Position numbers and translations under genes: made by a program
Source of the DNA: Candidatus Rokuibacteriota bacterium
GTDB lineage: Bacteria; Methylomirabilota; Methylomirabilia; Rokubacteriales; CSP1-6
Direction: 5' to 3'
Length of the DNA stretch: 64,000 nucleotides
Assembly: GCA_003220535.1 (NCBI GenBank)
Contig: QHSU01000066.1
Location: forward strand, 124,001-188,000
Shown: piece after piece, positions 24,550 through 33,300 of the stretch
Position numbering within the stretch: the first letter of the stretch is position 1
How the letters are laid out: every line of letters starts with the position of its first letter
Notes under the pieces: model-generated
The model's database searches: none
What the model saw: the letters and a program-made list of their open reading frames with translations, nothing else
Told to the model about the DNA's origin: nothing

Positions 24550-26148
24550 ATGGTGCGGCGGCTGATCGCACGGCCGCTCGTGATCGCCCTGCTTTGCGTG
24601 GTGCTGATCGCCTTCGTCGCGCTGCGGAAGGCGCTCTACTACGCCGCGGACCCCACGGGTGACAAGGACTGCCCGCCCCCGGCGCCCGGCGGGGCCGATC
24701 CCTCCAGGCCCGCCCGGATCCAGCTGGCCGCGCCCGCGTCACTGGTCTGGGTGCAGCGGGGCGGGACGCTCAACGATGCGAGCTGCCTCAGCCGGACACC
24801 CGTCTACGGCGTCGTGGCGGTGCGCGAGGTCGACGACGTGCGCGCGGCGCTGCACTTCGCCCGCGACAACGGACTCAAAGTGTCGGTGGCGGGCGTCAGG
24901 CACAGCATGGGCGGGCAGGCCTTCGCCCGCAACGCGCTCGTGCTGGACATGACGCGGCTGAACCGGATGTCGCTCGACGCCCAGACTCGGACGTTGACGG
25001 TGGAGAGCGGCGCGACCTGGCACGCCGTCCAGACCTTTCTCCACCCGCGCTTCGCGGTGACCGCGATGCAATCGACCGACATCTTCACCGTCGGCGGCTC
25101 GATCGCCGTGAATGCCCACGGCATGGACCACCAGGCCGGCTCCGTCGGGCGGACGATCCGCGCGATGCGCGTCATGCTGGCTGATGGCTCCATCCAGCAC
25201 GTGAGCCGGACCGACACCCCCCGCCTGTTCAACCTGGTCGTGGGCGGCTACGGCCTCTTCGGAGTGATCGTCGACGCCGATCTCGACGTGACCCCCAACG
25301 TCGTCTACCGGTCCGAGCGTCGCGTCATCCGCTACCGCGACTTCCCCAGCGTCTTCGACGAGCAGATCCGCGGCGCACCGCACTACGGGCTGATGTACGG
25401 CCACCTCTCCACCGCGCCTCACTCGTTCCTGGACGAGATGCTGCTCTACGCCTACCGGCTGGAGGACGTCCGCGGGGCGACGATCCCACCGCTCGGCGAG
25501 GTCCGCGCCGTGCGCCTGCGGAGGCTCGTGTTCAACCTGGCCAAGCAGGGGACGCTCCCGATGCGGCTCAAGTGGCTGGCCGAGAAATACATCGAGCCTC
25601 GCCTCGAGTCCTGCCCGGTGAGCCGGAACCAGGCGCTGGCCGAAGGCGAGGCGTGCCTGGTCTCGCGGAATCACCCGATGCACGACTCCGTGCGCTATCT
25701 CAAGAACGCCCTCGACGGCGAGACCGACATCCTGCACGAGTACTTCGTTCCGCGGAGCCAGTTCGTGGCGTTCGTCGACGGCGTGCGGAGCGTGCTGCGA
25801 GCGCGTCGGGCCAATCTCTTGAACGCGTCCGTGCGCGTCGTGCATCGGGAGGACAACGTCCTCACCTACGCGCCGGCCGAGATGTTCGCCCTGGTGCTCT
25901 ACCTGAACCAGACCACCGACGCCGCCGGGCACGCCGCGATGCGGGGGCTGACGGGCGAGCTGATCGATCTCGCCGTGGGTCTCGGCGGCACGTTCTTCCT
26001 GCCCTACCAGCTGCACTACTCCGCCGAGCAGCTCGGGCGCGCCTATCCCGGCATCAAGGAGTTCGTGGCGGCCAAGCGACAGTACGACCCCGGGGGTCTG
26101 CTCACGAACACGTTCTACGAGACCTACGCGCCCCGGGTGGGCGGCTAG
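24550..26148 (+). CDS. FAD-linked oxidase (VAO/PCMH family), membrane anchored
   Basis: 532 residues with an N-terminal TM (LVIALLCVVLIAFVALR). The FAD-binding PCMH domain shows VAGVRHSMGGQAFARNALVL and TVGGSIAVNAHGMDHQAGSV; the pyrophosphate loop has HSMGG. The C-terminal NTFYETYAP is typical of the oxidase family that includes L-gulonolactone oxidase and DprE1-type enzymes. Substrate unknown. Its stop shares a CTAG with the convergent phosphotransferase gene. Confidence 0.88.
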   Translation: MVRRLIARPLVIALLCVVLIAFVALRKALYYAADPTGDKDCPPPAPGGADPSRPARIQLAAPASLVWVQRGGTLNDASCLSRTPVYGVVAVREVDDVRAALHFARDNGLKVSVAGVRHSMGGQAFARNALVLDMTRLNRMSLDAQTRTLTVESGATWHAVQTFLHPRFAVTAMQSTDIFTVGGSIAVNAHGMDHQAGSVGRTIRAMRVMLADGSIQHVSRTDTPRLFNLVVGGYGLFGVIVDADLDVTPNVVYRSERRVIRYRDFPSVFDEQIRGAPHYGLMYGHLSTAPHSFLDEMLLYAYRLEDVRGATIPPLGEVRAVRLRRLVFNLAKQGTLPMRLKWLAEKYIEPRLESCPVSRNQALAEGEACLVSRNHPMHDSVRYLKNALDGETDILHEYFVPRSQFVAFVDGVRSVLRARRANLLNASVRVVHREDNVLTYAPAEMFALVLYLNQTTDAAGHAAMRGLTGELIDLAVGLGGTFFLPYQLHYSAEQLGRAYPGIKEFVAAKRQYDPGGLLTNTFYETYAPRVGG

Positions 26149-27185
26149 CCGCGCGCGGCGATCAGCGCCCAGGCGGAGTCGGCGAGCGGGCGTGCGCGCC
26201 GGCCGCGCTCCTGCGCGTTCGGGTCGTTCGCCGTGCCCGCGACGACGCGGCCCATGATGCCCTGCGCGATCGCGCCCAGCCGGAACATCGCGAACGCAAG
26301 ACAGAATTCCCAGTCCGCGATCGCGGCGCGGCCCGCGCGCCGGCAGTAGGCCGCGACGTACTCCTGCTCCGTCGGAATTCCGAGCTCCGCCAGATCCTTG
26401 TCCGCGAGACCCTCCCATTCGCGCGTGAAGCGATACGGCAGACAGTAGTAGGCCAGATCGGCGAGCGGATGGCCGAGCGTCGAGAGCTCCCAGTCGAGGA
26501 CGGCGACGACGCGCGGCTCGGTCGGATGGATGATGACGTTGCCGAGCCTGAAGTCGCCGTGGACGAGCGCTGTCTCGTCGCCGGGTGGGATGTGCTCGGG
26601 CAGCCACGGGATGAGCCGCTCCATCGACTCGATCTTCTCCGTCTCGGAGGCGCGGTACTGCTGGGTCCAGCGGTGAAGCTGGCGCGCGAAGTAGTTGCCC
26701 GGCCGCCCGAAGTCGGCGAGGCCGAGCGCCTGCCAGTCCGCCGTGTGCAGTCGCGCGAGCACGTCGATGAGCGACTCGTAGATCAGGCGACGCTCCCGCG
26801 GCGTCACGCCCGGGATCGCCGGGTCGGTGATGACGCGCCCGTGCACGCAGTCCATGATGTAGAACGCCGTGCCGATGACCGCCTCGTCCTCGCACAGCAC
26901 GAACGTGCGCGGCACGGGGAAGCCCGTCTTCCCGAGTGCCGTGATGACCCGGTACTCGCGGTCGACGGCGTGGGCGGAGGGCAAGAGCTTGCCCGGGGGT
27001 TTGCGGCGCAGCACGTACTCCCGGCCGCCGGCCGACAAGTAATAGGTCGGGTTCGACTGGCCGCCCCGGAACTGCCGCACCTCGAGCGACCCCCCGAAAC
27101 CCTCCACGTGCTCGCGCATGTAGCGCGCGAGCGCGCCGACGTCGAATCGGTGCGCCTCCCGGACTTCGGCGGTCTGCGCGATCAT
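26145..27185 (-). CDS. Aminoglycoside-phosphotransferase-fold kinase (ACAD10/11-associated type)
   Basis: 346 residues from MIAQTAEVREAHRFD. It has kinase features EYVLRRKPPGKLLPSAH (ATP-site lysines), VHGDFRLGNVIIHP (catalytic loop) and VLDWELSTLGHPLADLAYY (metal Asp). This group is fused to acyl-CoA dehydrogenase in ACAD10/11, where it phosphorylates 4-hydroxyacyl-CoA; stand-alone bacterial versions are common. A candidate dehydrogenase partner lies at 38155. Longer upstream starts lack support. Confidence 0.88.
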   Translation of the reverse strand: MIAQTAEVREAHRFDVGALARYMREHVEGFGGSLEVRQFRGGQSNPTYYLSAGGREYVLRRKPPGKLLPSAHAVDREYRVITALGKTGFPVPRTFVLCEDEAVIGTAFYIMDCVHGRVITDPAIPGVTPRERRLIYESLIDVLARLHTADWQALGLADFGRPGNYFARQLHRWTQQYRASETEKIESMERLIPWLPEHIPPGDETALVHGDFRLGNVIIHPTEPRVVAVLDWELSTLGHPLADLAYYCLPYRFTREWEGLADKDLAELGIPTEQEYVAAYCRRAGRAAIADWEFCLAFAMFRLGAIAQGIMGRVVAGTANDPNAQERGRRARPLADSAWALIAARG

Positions 27186-27284
27186 CCCTCTCGATCTCCT
27201 CCCGTGCGCGCGCCAGTATAATCCCACTCGCGGTCTTTCCACTTCCGGAGGACGGCTCACGATGGTCGCGCGCAGGACGATCCC

Positions 27285-27797
27285 ATGATCCGCGAGGTGC
27301 CGGGACGCCGGCCCCGCATCGATCCGGATGCGTACGTCGACCCGCAGGCCGCCGTGATCGGCGACGTGACGATCGCGGCCGGCGCGTCGGTCTGGCCCTT
27401 CGCGGTGCTGCGCGGCGACCAGGACAACTACGTGACGCTCGGCCGGAACTCGAACGTCCAGGACAACTCGGTGTTACATGTGACGCCGGAGTTCCCGTGC
27501 ATCGTCGGCGACAACGTCACGATCGGCCATCGCGCGGTCGTCCACGCTTGCCGGGTCATGAACAACGTGCGCATCGGCATCGGCGCCCTCGTCCTGGACG
27601 GCGCCGTGATCGAGGAGGGCGCGCAGGTCGGCGCCGGGGCGCTGGTGCCACCCGGAAAGATCGTGCCCGCGGGCTGGCTCGTCATGGGCGTGCCGGCGAG
27701 GCCCGTGCGCAAGATGGACGCCGCGGAGCTCGAGGACATCCTGAAGAACGCCCGCGACTACATCGCCCTCTGGCACCGCGACTACCGCCCCCGCTGA
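27285..27797 (+). CDS. gamma-class carbonic anhydrase-like protein
   Basis: 170 residues of left-handed beta-helix hexapeptide repeats (AAVIGDVTIAAGASVWPFAV, NVTIGHRAVVHACRVMNNV). Metal-binding histidines are visible in SVLHVTP, TIGHRAVVHAC. The RGDQ and QDNSVLH segments match the gamma-CA/YrdA/PaaY family. The family includes true carbonic anhydrases and PaaY-type thioesterases; the residues do not separate them with confidence. Confidence 0.9.
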   Translation: MIREVPGRRPRIDPDAYVDPQAAVIGDVTIAAGASVWPFAVLRGDQDNYVTLGRNSNVQDNSVLHVTPEFPCIVGDNVTIGHRAVVHACRVMNNVRIGIGALVLDGAVIEEGAQVGAGALVPPGKIVPAGWLVMGVPARPVRKMDAAELEDILKNARDYIALWHRDYRPR

Positions 27798-27850
27798 CCC
27801 GCTCGTGCCTCGTTCGAAAAAACATGTCGAAACGGCCACCGCGCGTGGAG

Positions 27851-27999
27851 CCGGGGCGTCGGGCGGGCGCGGGCGGTAGGGGTTGCCCGGACCCGTTCCC
27901 GCAACGCGGCGACGGGAGCCGCGCTCCGAGGTGGAGCCCAGCCGCCGCGGAGCAGCGCACGCGTGCGGCGTGGTCCGGGCGACCCGCCCGACGCCCCGG
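27851..27999. repeat. 149-nt element with 17-bp perfect terminal inverted repeats
   Basis: Arms 27851-27867 and 27983-27999 are exact reverse complements (CCGGGGCGTCGGGCGGG). An inner near-match pairs 27882-27893 with 27972-27983 (11 of 12). The centre holds further small palindromes (GCACGCGTGC, CTCC..GGAG). It lies between convergent genes. A structured RNA, a complex terminator or a small MITE-like element are possible; no target duplication is evident. Confidence 0.6.
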
Positions 28000-28005
28000 C
28001 GCGCA

Positions 28006-28482
28006 CTAGTGGCCGTTGCCCCTGACTGCTTCGCCCATCGCTACGGCGAGATTGTGCCGCGCGCCCTGGAGCCGCGGATGGACGGCGAGGGCGCGCCGGA
28101 ACACCGCCGCCGCCTCGCGGTGCCGGCCGAGCGCCATGTAGCAGAGCCCCTGCCCCGACAGCGCCCCGAAGTGGTGCGGGTTGCGCGTGAGCGTCTCCCC
28201 GCAGTCGGCGATCGAGCCCTCGTAGTTCTCGGCCACGTAGCGGACGGTCGCGCGCTTGTTCCAGCCTTCCGCGAACTCCGGGGCGCGGGCGATCACGCGG
28301 GCGAAGATGGCCTCGGCACCGGCGAGATCCCGGCGCTCCATCACCTCGATACCCTCGCGGATGAGCGCGTCGACCTCGCGGTCGCCGGAGCGGTGCCACA
28401 TCTGCCACAGCGCGGCCTCGGCACGCGCCGCCGCGCCCGAGTCGGTTCCGATCAGAGCTTTCAGCGCCTCGGCCTCCGTCAT
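28006..28482 (-). CDS. Tetratricopeptide repeat protein
   Basis: 158 residues from MTEAEALKALIGTDSGAAA. Three TPR-like units are visible, e.g. DLAGAEAIFARVIARAPEFA, YEGSIADCGETLTRNPHHFG and HREAAAVFRRALAVHP. No signal peptide, so it is probably cytosolic and a protein-interaction scaffold. Its start is divergent from the SDR gene, with 53 bases between starts. Confidence 0.82.
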   Translation of the reverse strand: MTEAEALKALIGTDSGAAARAEAALWQMWHRSGDREVDALIREGIEVMERRDLAGAEAIFARVIARAPEFAEGWNKRATVRYVAENYEGSIADCGETLTRNPHHFGALSGQGLCYMALGRHREAAAVFRRALAVHPRLQGARHNLAVAMGEAVRGNGH

Positions 28483-28535
28483 CGCGCCCCCAAGCTTGCG
28501 TCGAGTCGGCGCCGAGAGCAAGATGGGCGCCGACC

Positions 28536-29288
28536 ATGACGGGACGGTTCATCGGGAAGGTCGTGCTCATCACCGGCGGCGCCGGCGGCATCGGGCGCGC
28601 CGCCGCGGTGCGCTTCGCTTCCGAAGGCGCCCGCGTGGTTCTCGTCGATCTGGCGGCGTCGGCACTCGTCCACAGCGTAGCCGCGGTCGAGAAGACGGGC
28701 GCCGAGGTGCTCGCCGTGGAGGCCGACGTGTCGAAGCTCGCCCACGCCGAGCGCTACGCCGACGCCGCCGTCAAGCAGTTCGGCGGGATCGACGTCTTCT
28801 TCAACAACGCCGGAGTTCTCGGCGCCCTGAAGCCGCTCGTCGACTACCCGGAGGAAACGTTCGACCGCGTGATCGCCGTCAACCTGAAAGCCGTGTGGCT
28901 CGGGATGAAGGTGGTGGCGCCGCTCATGCGCGGCCGTCACGGCGGCGTCATCGTGAACACCGCCTCGATCGCGGGGCTCCGCGGCTCGCCGAACATCATC
29001 GCCTACACCGCGAGCAAGCACGCCGTGGTCGGCATGACGCGCGCCGCGTCGCTCGAGCTCGCCCGCCACGGCATTCGCGTCAACGCGGTGTGCCCGGCGC
29101 CGATCGACACGCCGATGGCGCGAGAGCTCGAGACCGAGGTCAGGCGCGAACGGCTCACCGCCACCATCCCGATGCGTCGCTACGGCGCGCCCGAGGAGGT
29201 CGCGGCACTCGTCGCGTTCCTCGCCAGTCCCGACGCGACGTACATCACCGGCGCGATCTATACCGTCGACGGCGGCGCGATGGCGTGA
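28536..29288 (+). CDS. SDR-family oxidoreductase (classical)
   Basis: 250 residues. Cofactor loop TGGAGGIGRA, NNAG (NNAGVLG), Ser in NTASIAG, catalytic YTASKHA and the closing YTVDGGAMA are all present. Asp at the end of beta-2 (LVDLA) suggests NAD(H). The substrate is an alcohol or ketone of unknown identity. It overlaps the next gene as GTGA. Confidence 0.9.
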   Translation: MTGRFIGKVVLITGGAGGIGRAAAVRFASEGARVVLVDLAASALVHSVAAVEKTGAEVLAVEADVSKLAHAERYADAAVKQFGGIDVFFNNAGVLGALKPLVDYPEETFDRVIAVNLKAVWLGMKVVAPLMRGRHGGVIVNTASIAGLRGSPNIIAYTASKHAVVGMTRAASLELARHGIRVNAVCPAPIDTPMARELETEVRRERLTATIPMRRYGAPEEVAALVAFLASPDATYITGAIYTVDGGAMA

Positions 29289-30223
29289 TCGTCGCCGTCA
29301 CCGGCTCGAGCGGCTTGCTCGGGTCGGCGCTGGTCGCCTCCCTCGTCGCGGACGGTCACGAGGTGATCCGTCTCGTCCGTCGCGAGCCGCGACCGGGCGA
29401 GCCGGCCCTCCGCTGGGATCCGCCCTCCGGCGCCATCACCCCGGCCGGCCCGGCGATCGCCGACGCCGTGGTCCATCTCGCCGGCGAGAACGTCGCGGGC
29501 GTCCGATGGACGGCGGCGAAGAAGCAGCGCATCCGCGAGAGCCGCGTGGGCTCCACGCGCCGGCTGATCGGAACGCTCACGCGCCTCGCCAAGCCGCCGG
29601 CCGTTCTCGTCTGCGCCTCCGGGATCAACTACTACGGGAGCCGTGCCGACGAGATCCTCGACGAGGACAGTGCGCGGGGCTCGGGGTTCCTGGCCGAGGT
29701 CTGCCGCGACTGGGAAGCGGCCACGGCGCCGGCGATCGCGCGTGGGATCCGCGTCGTCAATCTCAGGATCGGCGTCGTGTTGAGCCCCGCGGGCGGCGCG
29801 CTCGCCAAGCTGCTGACGCCGTTCAGGCTGGGCCTGGGCGGCGTCATCGGAGACGGGGCCCAGTGGATGAGCTGGATCGCCCTCGACGATCTGATCGGCG
29901 CGCTCCGTCACGCGCTCGCCACCGACGCCTTGCGCGGACCGACCAACGCGGTCGCGCCGACGCCTGTGACCAACGCCGAGTTCACGCGGACGCTCGGTCG
30001 CGTGCTCGGGCGCCCGACTCTCTTGCCCGCGCCCGCGTTCGCGCTGCGTCTTGCCCTCGGGGAGATGGGGGACGAATTGCTGCTCTCGAGCCAGCGGGTG
30101 ACGCCGGCGCGGCTCCAGTCCAGCGGCTACACGTTCCACCATCCGACGCTGGAGGGCGCCCTCCGCTCCGTGCTCGGCCGCCCGCCTCTTGACCAGAAGT
30201 CCGTTGGGCCGCGGAGCTCGTGA
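29285..30223 (+). CDS. TIGR01777-type NAD-dependent epimerase/dehydratase-like protein
   Basis: 312 residues from a GTG at 29285 that overlaps the SDR stop. Signature segments: AVTGSSGLLGSALV, the Rossmann loop; VVHLAGENVAGVRWT; ASGINYYGSRADEILDE; WMSWIALDDLIGAL; and a C-terminal DUF1731-like SSQRVTPARLQSSGYTF. This matches the YfcH/SulA-related epimerase family. Function not established; sometimes linked to cell division or nucleotide-sugar chemistry. Confidence 0.9.
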   Translation: MIVAVTGSSGLLGSALVASLVADGHEVIRLVRREPRPGEPALRWDPPSGAITPAGPAIADAVVHLAGENVAGVRWTAAKKQRIRESRVGSTRRLIGTLTRLAKPPAVLVCASGINYYGSRADEILDEDSARGSGFLAEVCRDWEAATAPAIARGIRVVNLRIGVVLSPAGGALAKLLTPFRLGLGGVIGDGAQWMSWIALDDLIGALRHALATDALRGPTNAVAPTPVTNAEFTRTLGRVLGRPTLLPAPAFALRLALGEMGDELLLSSQRVTPARLQSSGYTFHHPTLEGALRSVLGRPPLDQKSVGPRSS

Positions 30224-30271
30224 TAGCCCTGCTTCAGCCGCGGCTGGCACCAGCGCAACCGCGCGAGACTG

Positions 30272-30610
30272 TCATTCGTCAGTGGCCGTGCCCCGGCGCC
30301 ACCGCGGCGGCTCTCCTTTGAGATAGCACACCGTCAGCAGGACGATGATCATCACGGCGAAGAACACCAAGAAAAGTGGGAGGCTGCGGCCAGCCAGATA
30401 CGGGCTGGCCGGCAGGATGACGGCCAGCCAGACGGTCAGGAACAGCCAGCCTTGCCAAGTCTTCGGCGGACCCCAGCCCCAGCCGTAGCGCTTCGCCGGG
30501 AACCAGTACTCGTGATCAGCCCTGGCGCCGGAGTCACCGCGCTCGCGTGACAATCTCGTCTCCTCGCGTTCCCGCAGGGCCTGATGCCGGCAGCGGATTA
30601 GCGTCTCCAT
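30272..30610 (-). CDS. Small two-TM membrane protein
   Basis: 112 residues from METLIRCRHQALRE (a start at 30637 would add nine). After a charged N-terminus comes HEYWFPAKRYGWGWGPPKTW and two hydrophobic helices (LFLTVWLAVILPAS and FLVFFAVMIIVLLTV). The aromatic motif recurs in small bacterial membrane proteins of unknown role. It is the only gene between the epimerase and pepP. Confidence 0.65.
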   Translation of the reverse strand: METLIRCRHQALREREETRLSRERGDSGARADHEYWFPAKRYGWGWGPPKTWQGWLFLTVWLAVILPASPYLAGRSLPLFLVFFAVMIIVLLTVCYLKGEPPRWRRGTATDE

Positions 30611-30663
30611 GCTCCGCGCAACGGTCGCCCGGAACATTCACGCCGGACTTCGCGGGCTGCGTG

Positions 30664-32121
30664 TCAGGAGCGCGGCAGGCGGGGCGGCTCGGCGCAGGTG
30701 CGCTCGACCTCGTCGACCGTCTTCGGCGTGCCGGCGGTGAGGACCTCGCAACCGACGTCGGTGATCAGCACGTCGTCCTCGATGCGGATGCCGATCCCGC
30801 GCAGCTCCTTCGGCACGGGATGAACGACCGTCCCGACCTTCGCCTTTTCCTCGTCCTCCATCTTCTTGGCGGCGGCCACGCCCAAGCGGAGGCGGCGCTC
30901 CCACATCTCGTCCTCGCTGTACTCGCGCAGGTGGAACGTCGCCGTCTCGCGCTCGGGGTCGAAGTAGAGGCCGGGCTCCACCGTCAGCACCATGCCGGGC
31001 TCGAGCACGCGGGATTTGCGGCCGATCTTGTAGTCGCCGACGTCGTGCACGTCCATGCCGAGCCAGTGGCCGGTGCCGTGCATGTAGAACTCGCGGTAGT
31101 GGTGCATCGCGAGCGACTCTTCGACCCCGCGCGGCAGCGCGCCGAGCGCGACGAGCCCCTCGGCGAGGACGCGACGGGCCGTGTCGTGGATCGCCTCGTA
31201 GCGGTTGCCCGGCCGCGCGGCGGCGATCCCGGCCAGCTGGGCGCGCAAGACGACCTCGTAGACCGCGCGCTGGGCTGCGGTGAAGCGGCCGTTGACGGGG
31301 AACGTGCGCGTGATGTCGGCGGAGTGATAGCCCCACTCGCACCCGGCGTCGATCAGGAGCAGATCGCCGTCCTCCATCCGCCGGTTGTTCTCGCTGTAGT
31401 GGAGGATGCACGCGTTGTGGCCGGAGGCCACGATCGACGGGTAGCCGTTGCGGGGCGAGCCGTTCACGCGGAAGACGTACTCGAGCGCGGCCTGCACCTG
31501 GTACTCGTAGAGCCCGGGCCGCGCATAGCGCATCGCCTCGACGTGCGCGTCGCGGCTGATCTCGCAGGCCCGGCGGTGGCGCAGGAGCTCGGCGGGCGAG
31601 CGCCGCAGGCGCAGCTCGTGGAGGATCGGGCCGGGGTCCTCGATCCGTACGGGCGCCGCGTGGCCCCGGGCCCGCGCCGCGCGCAGGTCGCCGACCAGTC
31701 GCGTGACCCGGCTATCGAACGCGCCGCTGCCCAGGCGATAGAAGACCACGGGCCGGTCGACCATGTATTCGCGCAGCTTGCTGTCGAGCCGATCGATCGT
31801 GTAGGCGGCGTCGGCGCCGTAGGTCGCGATGGCGCCCTCGACCCCGGCCCGGCGGCCGTTCCAGATCTCCATCTCACGGTCGCGCGGCCGGACGAAGAGC
31901 ACGAACCGCTCCTTGGCGTCGGCCGGGTTGAAGACGGCGACGGCATCCGGCTCGTCGAACCCGGTCAGGAAGAAGAAGTCGGAGGCCTGGCGGAATTCGT
32001 AGTTGACGTCGTTGTTCCGGCGGAGCTCCTGGGCGCCGGGGATGATCGCCAGCGCGTCGCCGATCGCTGCCGCGAAGCGTTGCCGCCGCTCGACGAAGGG
32101 GGCTGGATCGAATGGGCTCAT
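30664..32121 (-). CDS. pepP: Xaa-Pro aminopeptidase (aminopeptidase P)
   Basis: 485 residues from MSPFDPAPFVERRQRF. It has an N-terminal creatinase-like domain (NDVNYEFRQASDFFFLTGFD) and a C-terminal pita-bread metallopeptidase domain. Metal ligands: LLLIDAGCEWGYHSADITRT (two Asp), HGTGHWLGMDVHD (His), TVEPGLYF (Glu), then IEDDVLIT (Glu). It removes N-terminal residues preceding proline. Longer in-frame extensions upstream belong to the antisense of the LLM gene. Confidence 0.95.
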   Translation of the reverse strand: MSPFDPAPFVERRQRFAAAIGDALAIIPGAQELRRNNDVNYEFRQASDFFFLTGFDEPDAVAVFNPADAKERFVLFVRPRDREMEIWNGRRAGVEGAIATYGADAAYTIDRLDSKLREYMVDRPVVFYRLGSGAFDSRVTRLVGDLRAARARGHAAPVRIEDPGPILHELRLRRSPAELLRHRRACEISRDAHVEAMRYARPGLYEYQVQAALEYVFRVNGSPRNGYPSIVASGHNACILHYSENNRRMEDGDLLLIDAGCEWGYHSADITRTFPVNGRFTAAQRAVYEVVLRAQLAGIAAARPGNRYEAIHDTARRVLAEGLVALGALPRGVEESLAMHHYREFYMHGTGHWLGMDVHDVGDYKIGRKSRVLEPGMVLTVEPGLYFDPERETATFHLREYSEDEMWERRLRLGVAAAKKMEDEEKAKVGTVVHPVPKELRGIGIRIEDDVLITDVGCEVLTAGTPKTVDEVERTCAEPPRLPRS

Positions 32122-32157
32122 CGGCGCAATAATACAACGGCGAAGGGGGAGCGTCCC

Positions 32158-33300
32158 ATGCACGTCGGAATGGCGGCTGTCTTCCAGAACCCCGGCAGGG
32201 CGCGCAGCGACCGCGAGGTCTACGGGTGCGAGCTGAGGCTCGCCGACCTCGCCGAGCCGCTCGGCTTCGAGTCGATCTGGGGCGTCGAGCATCACTTCAC
32301 CGACTACACGATGTGCCCGGACGTGCTCCAGTTCCTCACCTACATGGCGGGACGCACGGAGCGTGCCCAGCTCGGCTCGATGGTGGTCGTGTTGCCGTGG
32401 CACGACCCGATGCGGGTCGCCGAAGAAGTGGCGATGCTCGACAACATCTCCGGCGGCCGGCTCATCCTGGGCCTCGGGCGCGGCGCCGGCAAGGTCGAGT
32501 TCGACGGCTTCCGCCTCTCGATGGACGAGTCGCGCCAGCGGTTCGTCGAGTCCGCCGAGATGCTGCTGGGCGGCCTCGAGACGGGCTACTGCGAGTACAG
32601 CGGGACGTTCGTCAAGCAGCCGCGCGCGGCCATCCGGCCGGCGCCCTTCAAGTCGTTCCGCGGCCGCACCTACGCGGCCGCCGTCTCGCCCGAGTCGCTG
32701 CCCGTCATGGCGAAGCTCGGCGTCGGCATCCTCATCATCCCGCAGAAGCCCTGGAAGGAAGTCGCCCGGGAGCTGGAGACCTACCGCTCGCTTTACCGCG
32801 ACGTGAACGGCGTCGACGCGCCGCCGCCTGTCTCCGCTGGCTGGACGTTCTGCGACGAGAGCGCCGAGCGCGCCGAGCAGATGGCGCGTCGCTTCATCGG
32901 CGGCTACTACCAGACCGTCCTCGACCACTACCAGTTCCAGGGCGATCATCTCGCGCGGACCAAGGGCTACGAGTACTACGGCAAGATGGCCGAGAAAATC
33001 GCGCAGTACGGAACCGACACGGTGGTCGACTACTTCATGAACCTTCAGGTCTGGGGCACGCCGGCGCAGTGCTACGAGAAGATCCTCGACATCCACGCGC
33101 GCACCGGCATGAGCCACTACGTGGGCGTGTTCAGCTACGCCGGTATGCCGTACGAGGATGCCGAGCGGAACCTGCGCCTCTTCGCGCGCGAGGTGATGCC
33201 CGCGCTCCAGAAGCTGGGCGCCGCGCCGCCGACTTCTGGCCGGGCCGAGGTGGTGGGGCGAGCGGCGACGCCCGTGAACCTGGGGCTTCTCGGCTCATGA
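32158..33300 (+). CDS. LLM-class flavin-dependent oxidoreductase (luciferase-like)
   Basis: 380 residues; ATG 32158 preceded by AAGGGGGAG. LADLAEPLGFESIWGVEHHF, AQLGSMVVVLPWHDPMRVAE and ISGGRLILGLGRGAGKVEFD mark the TIM-barrel bacterial luciferase/F420 superfamily. It may be an FMNH2 monooxygenase or F420-dependent enzyme; I see no F420 genes here to choose. It overlaps nudC as ATGA. Confidence 0.92.
   Translation: MHVGMAAVFQNPGRARSDREVYGCELRLADLAEPLGFESIWGVEHHFTDYTMCPDVLQFLTYMAGRTERAQLGSMVVVLPWHDPMRVAEEVAMLDNISGGRLILGLGRGAGKVEFDGFRLSMDESRQRFVESAEMLLGGLETGYCEYSGTFVKQPRAAIRPAPFKSFRGRTYAAAVSPESLPVMAKLGVGILIIPQKPWKEVARELETYRSLYRDVNGVDAPPPVSAGWTFCDESAERAEQMARRFIGGYYQTVLDHYQFQGDHLARTKGYEYYGKMAEKIAQYGTDTVVDYFMNLQVWGTPAQCYEKILDIHARTGMSHYVGVFSYAGMPYEDAERNLRLFAREVMPALQKLGAAPPTSGRAEVVGRAATPVNLGLLGS

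Noticed and set aside
30547..33300. 917-codon plus-strand ORF
   Set aside because: Only its last 380 codons (from 32158) are a real LLM oxidoreductase; the first part is antisense to pepP.
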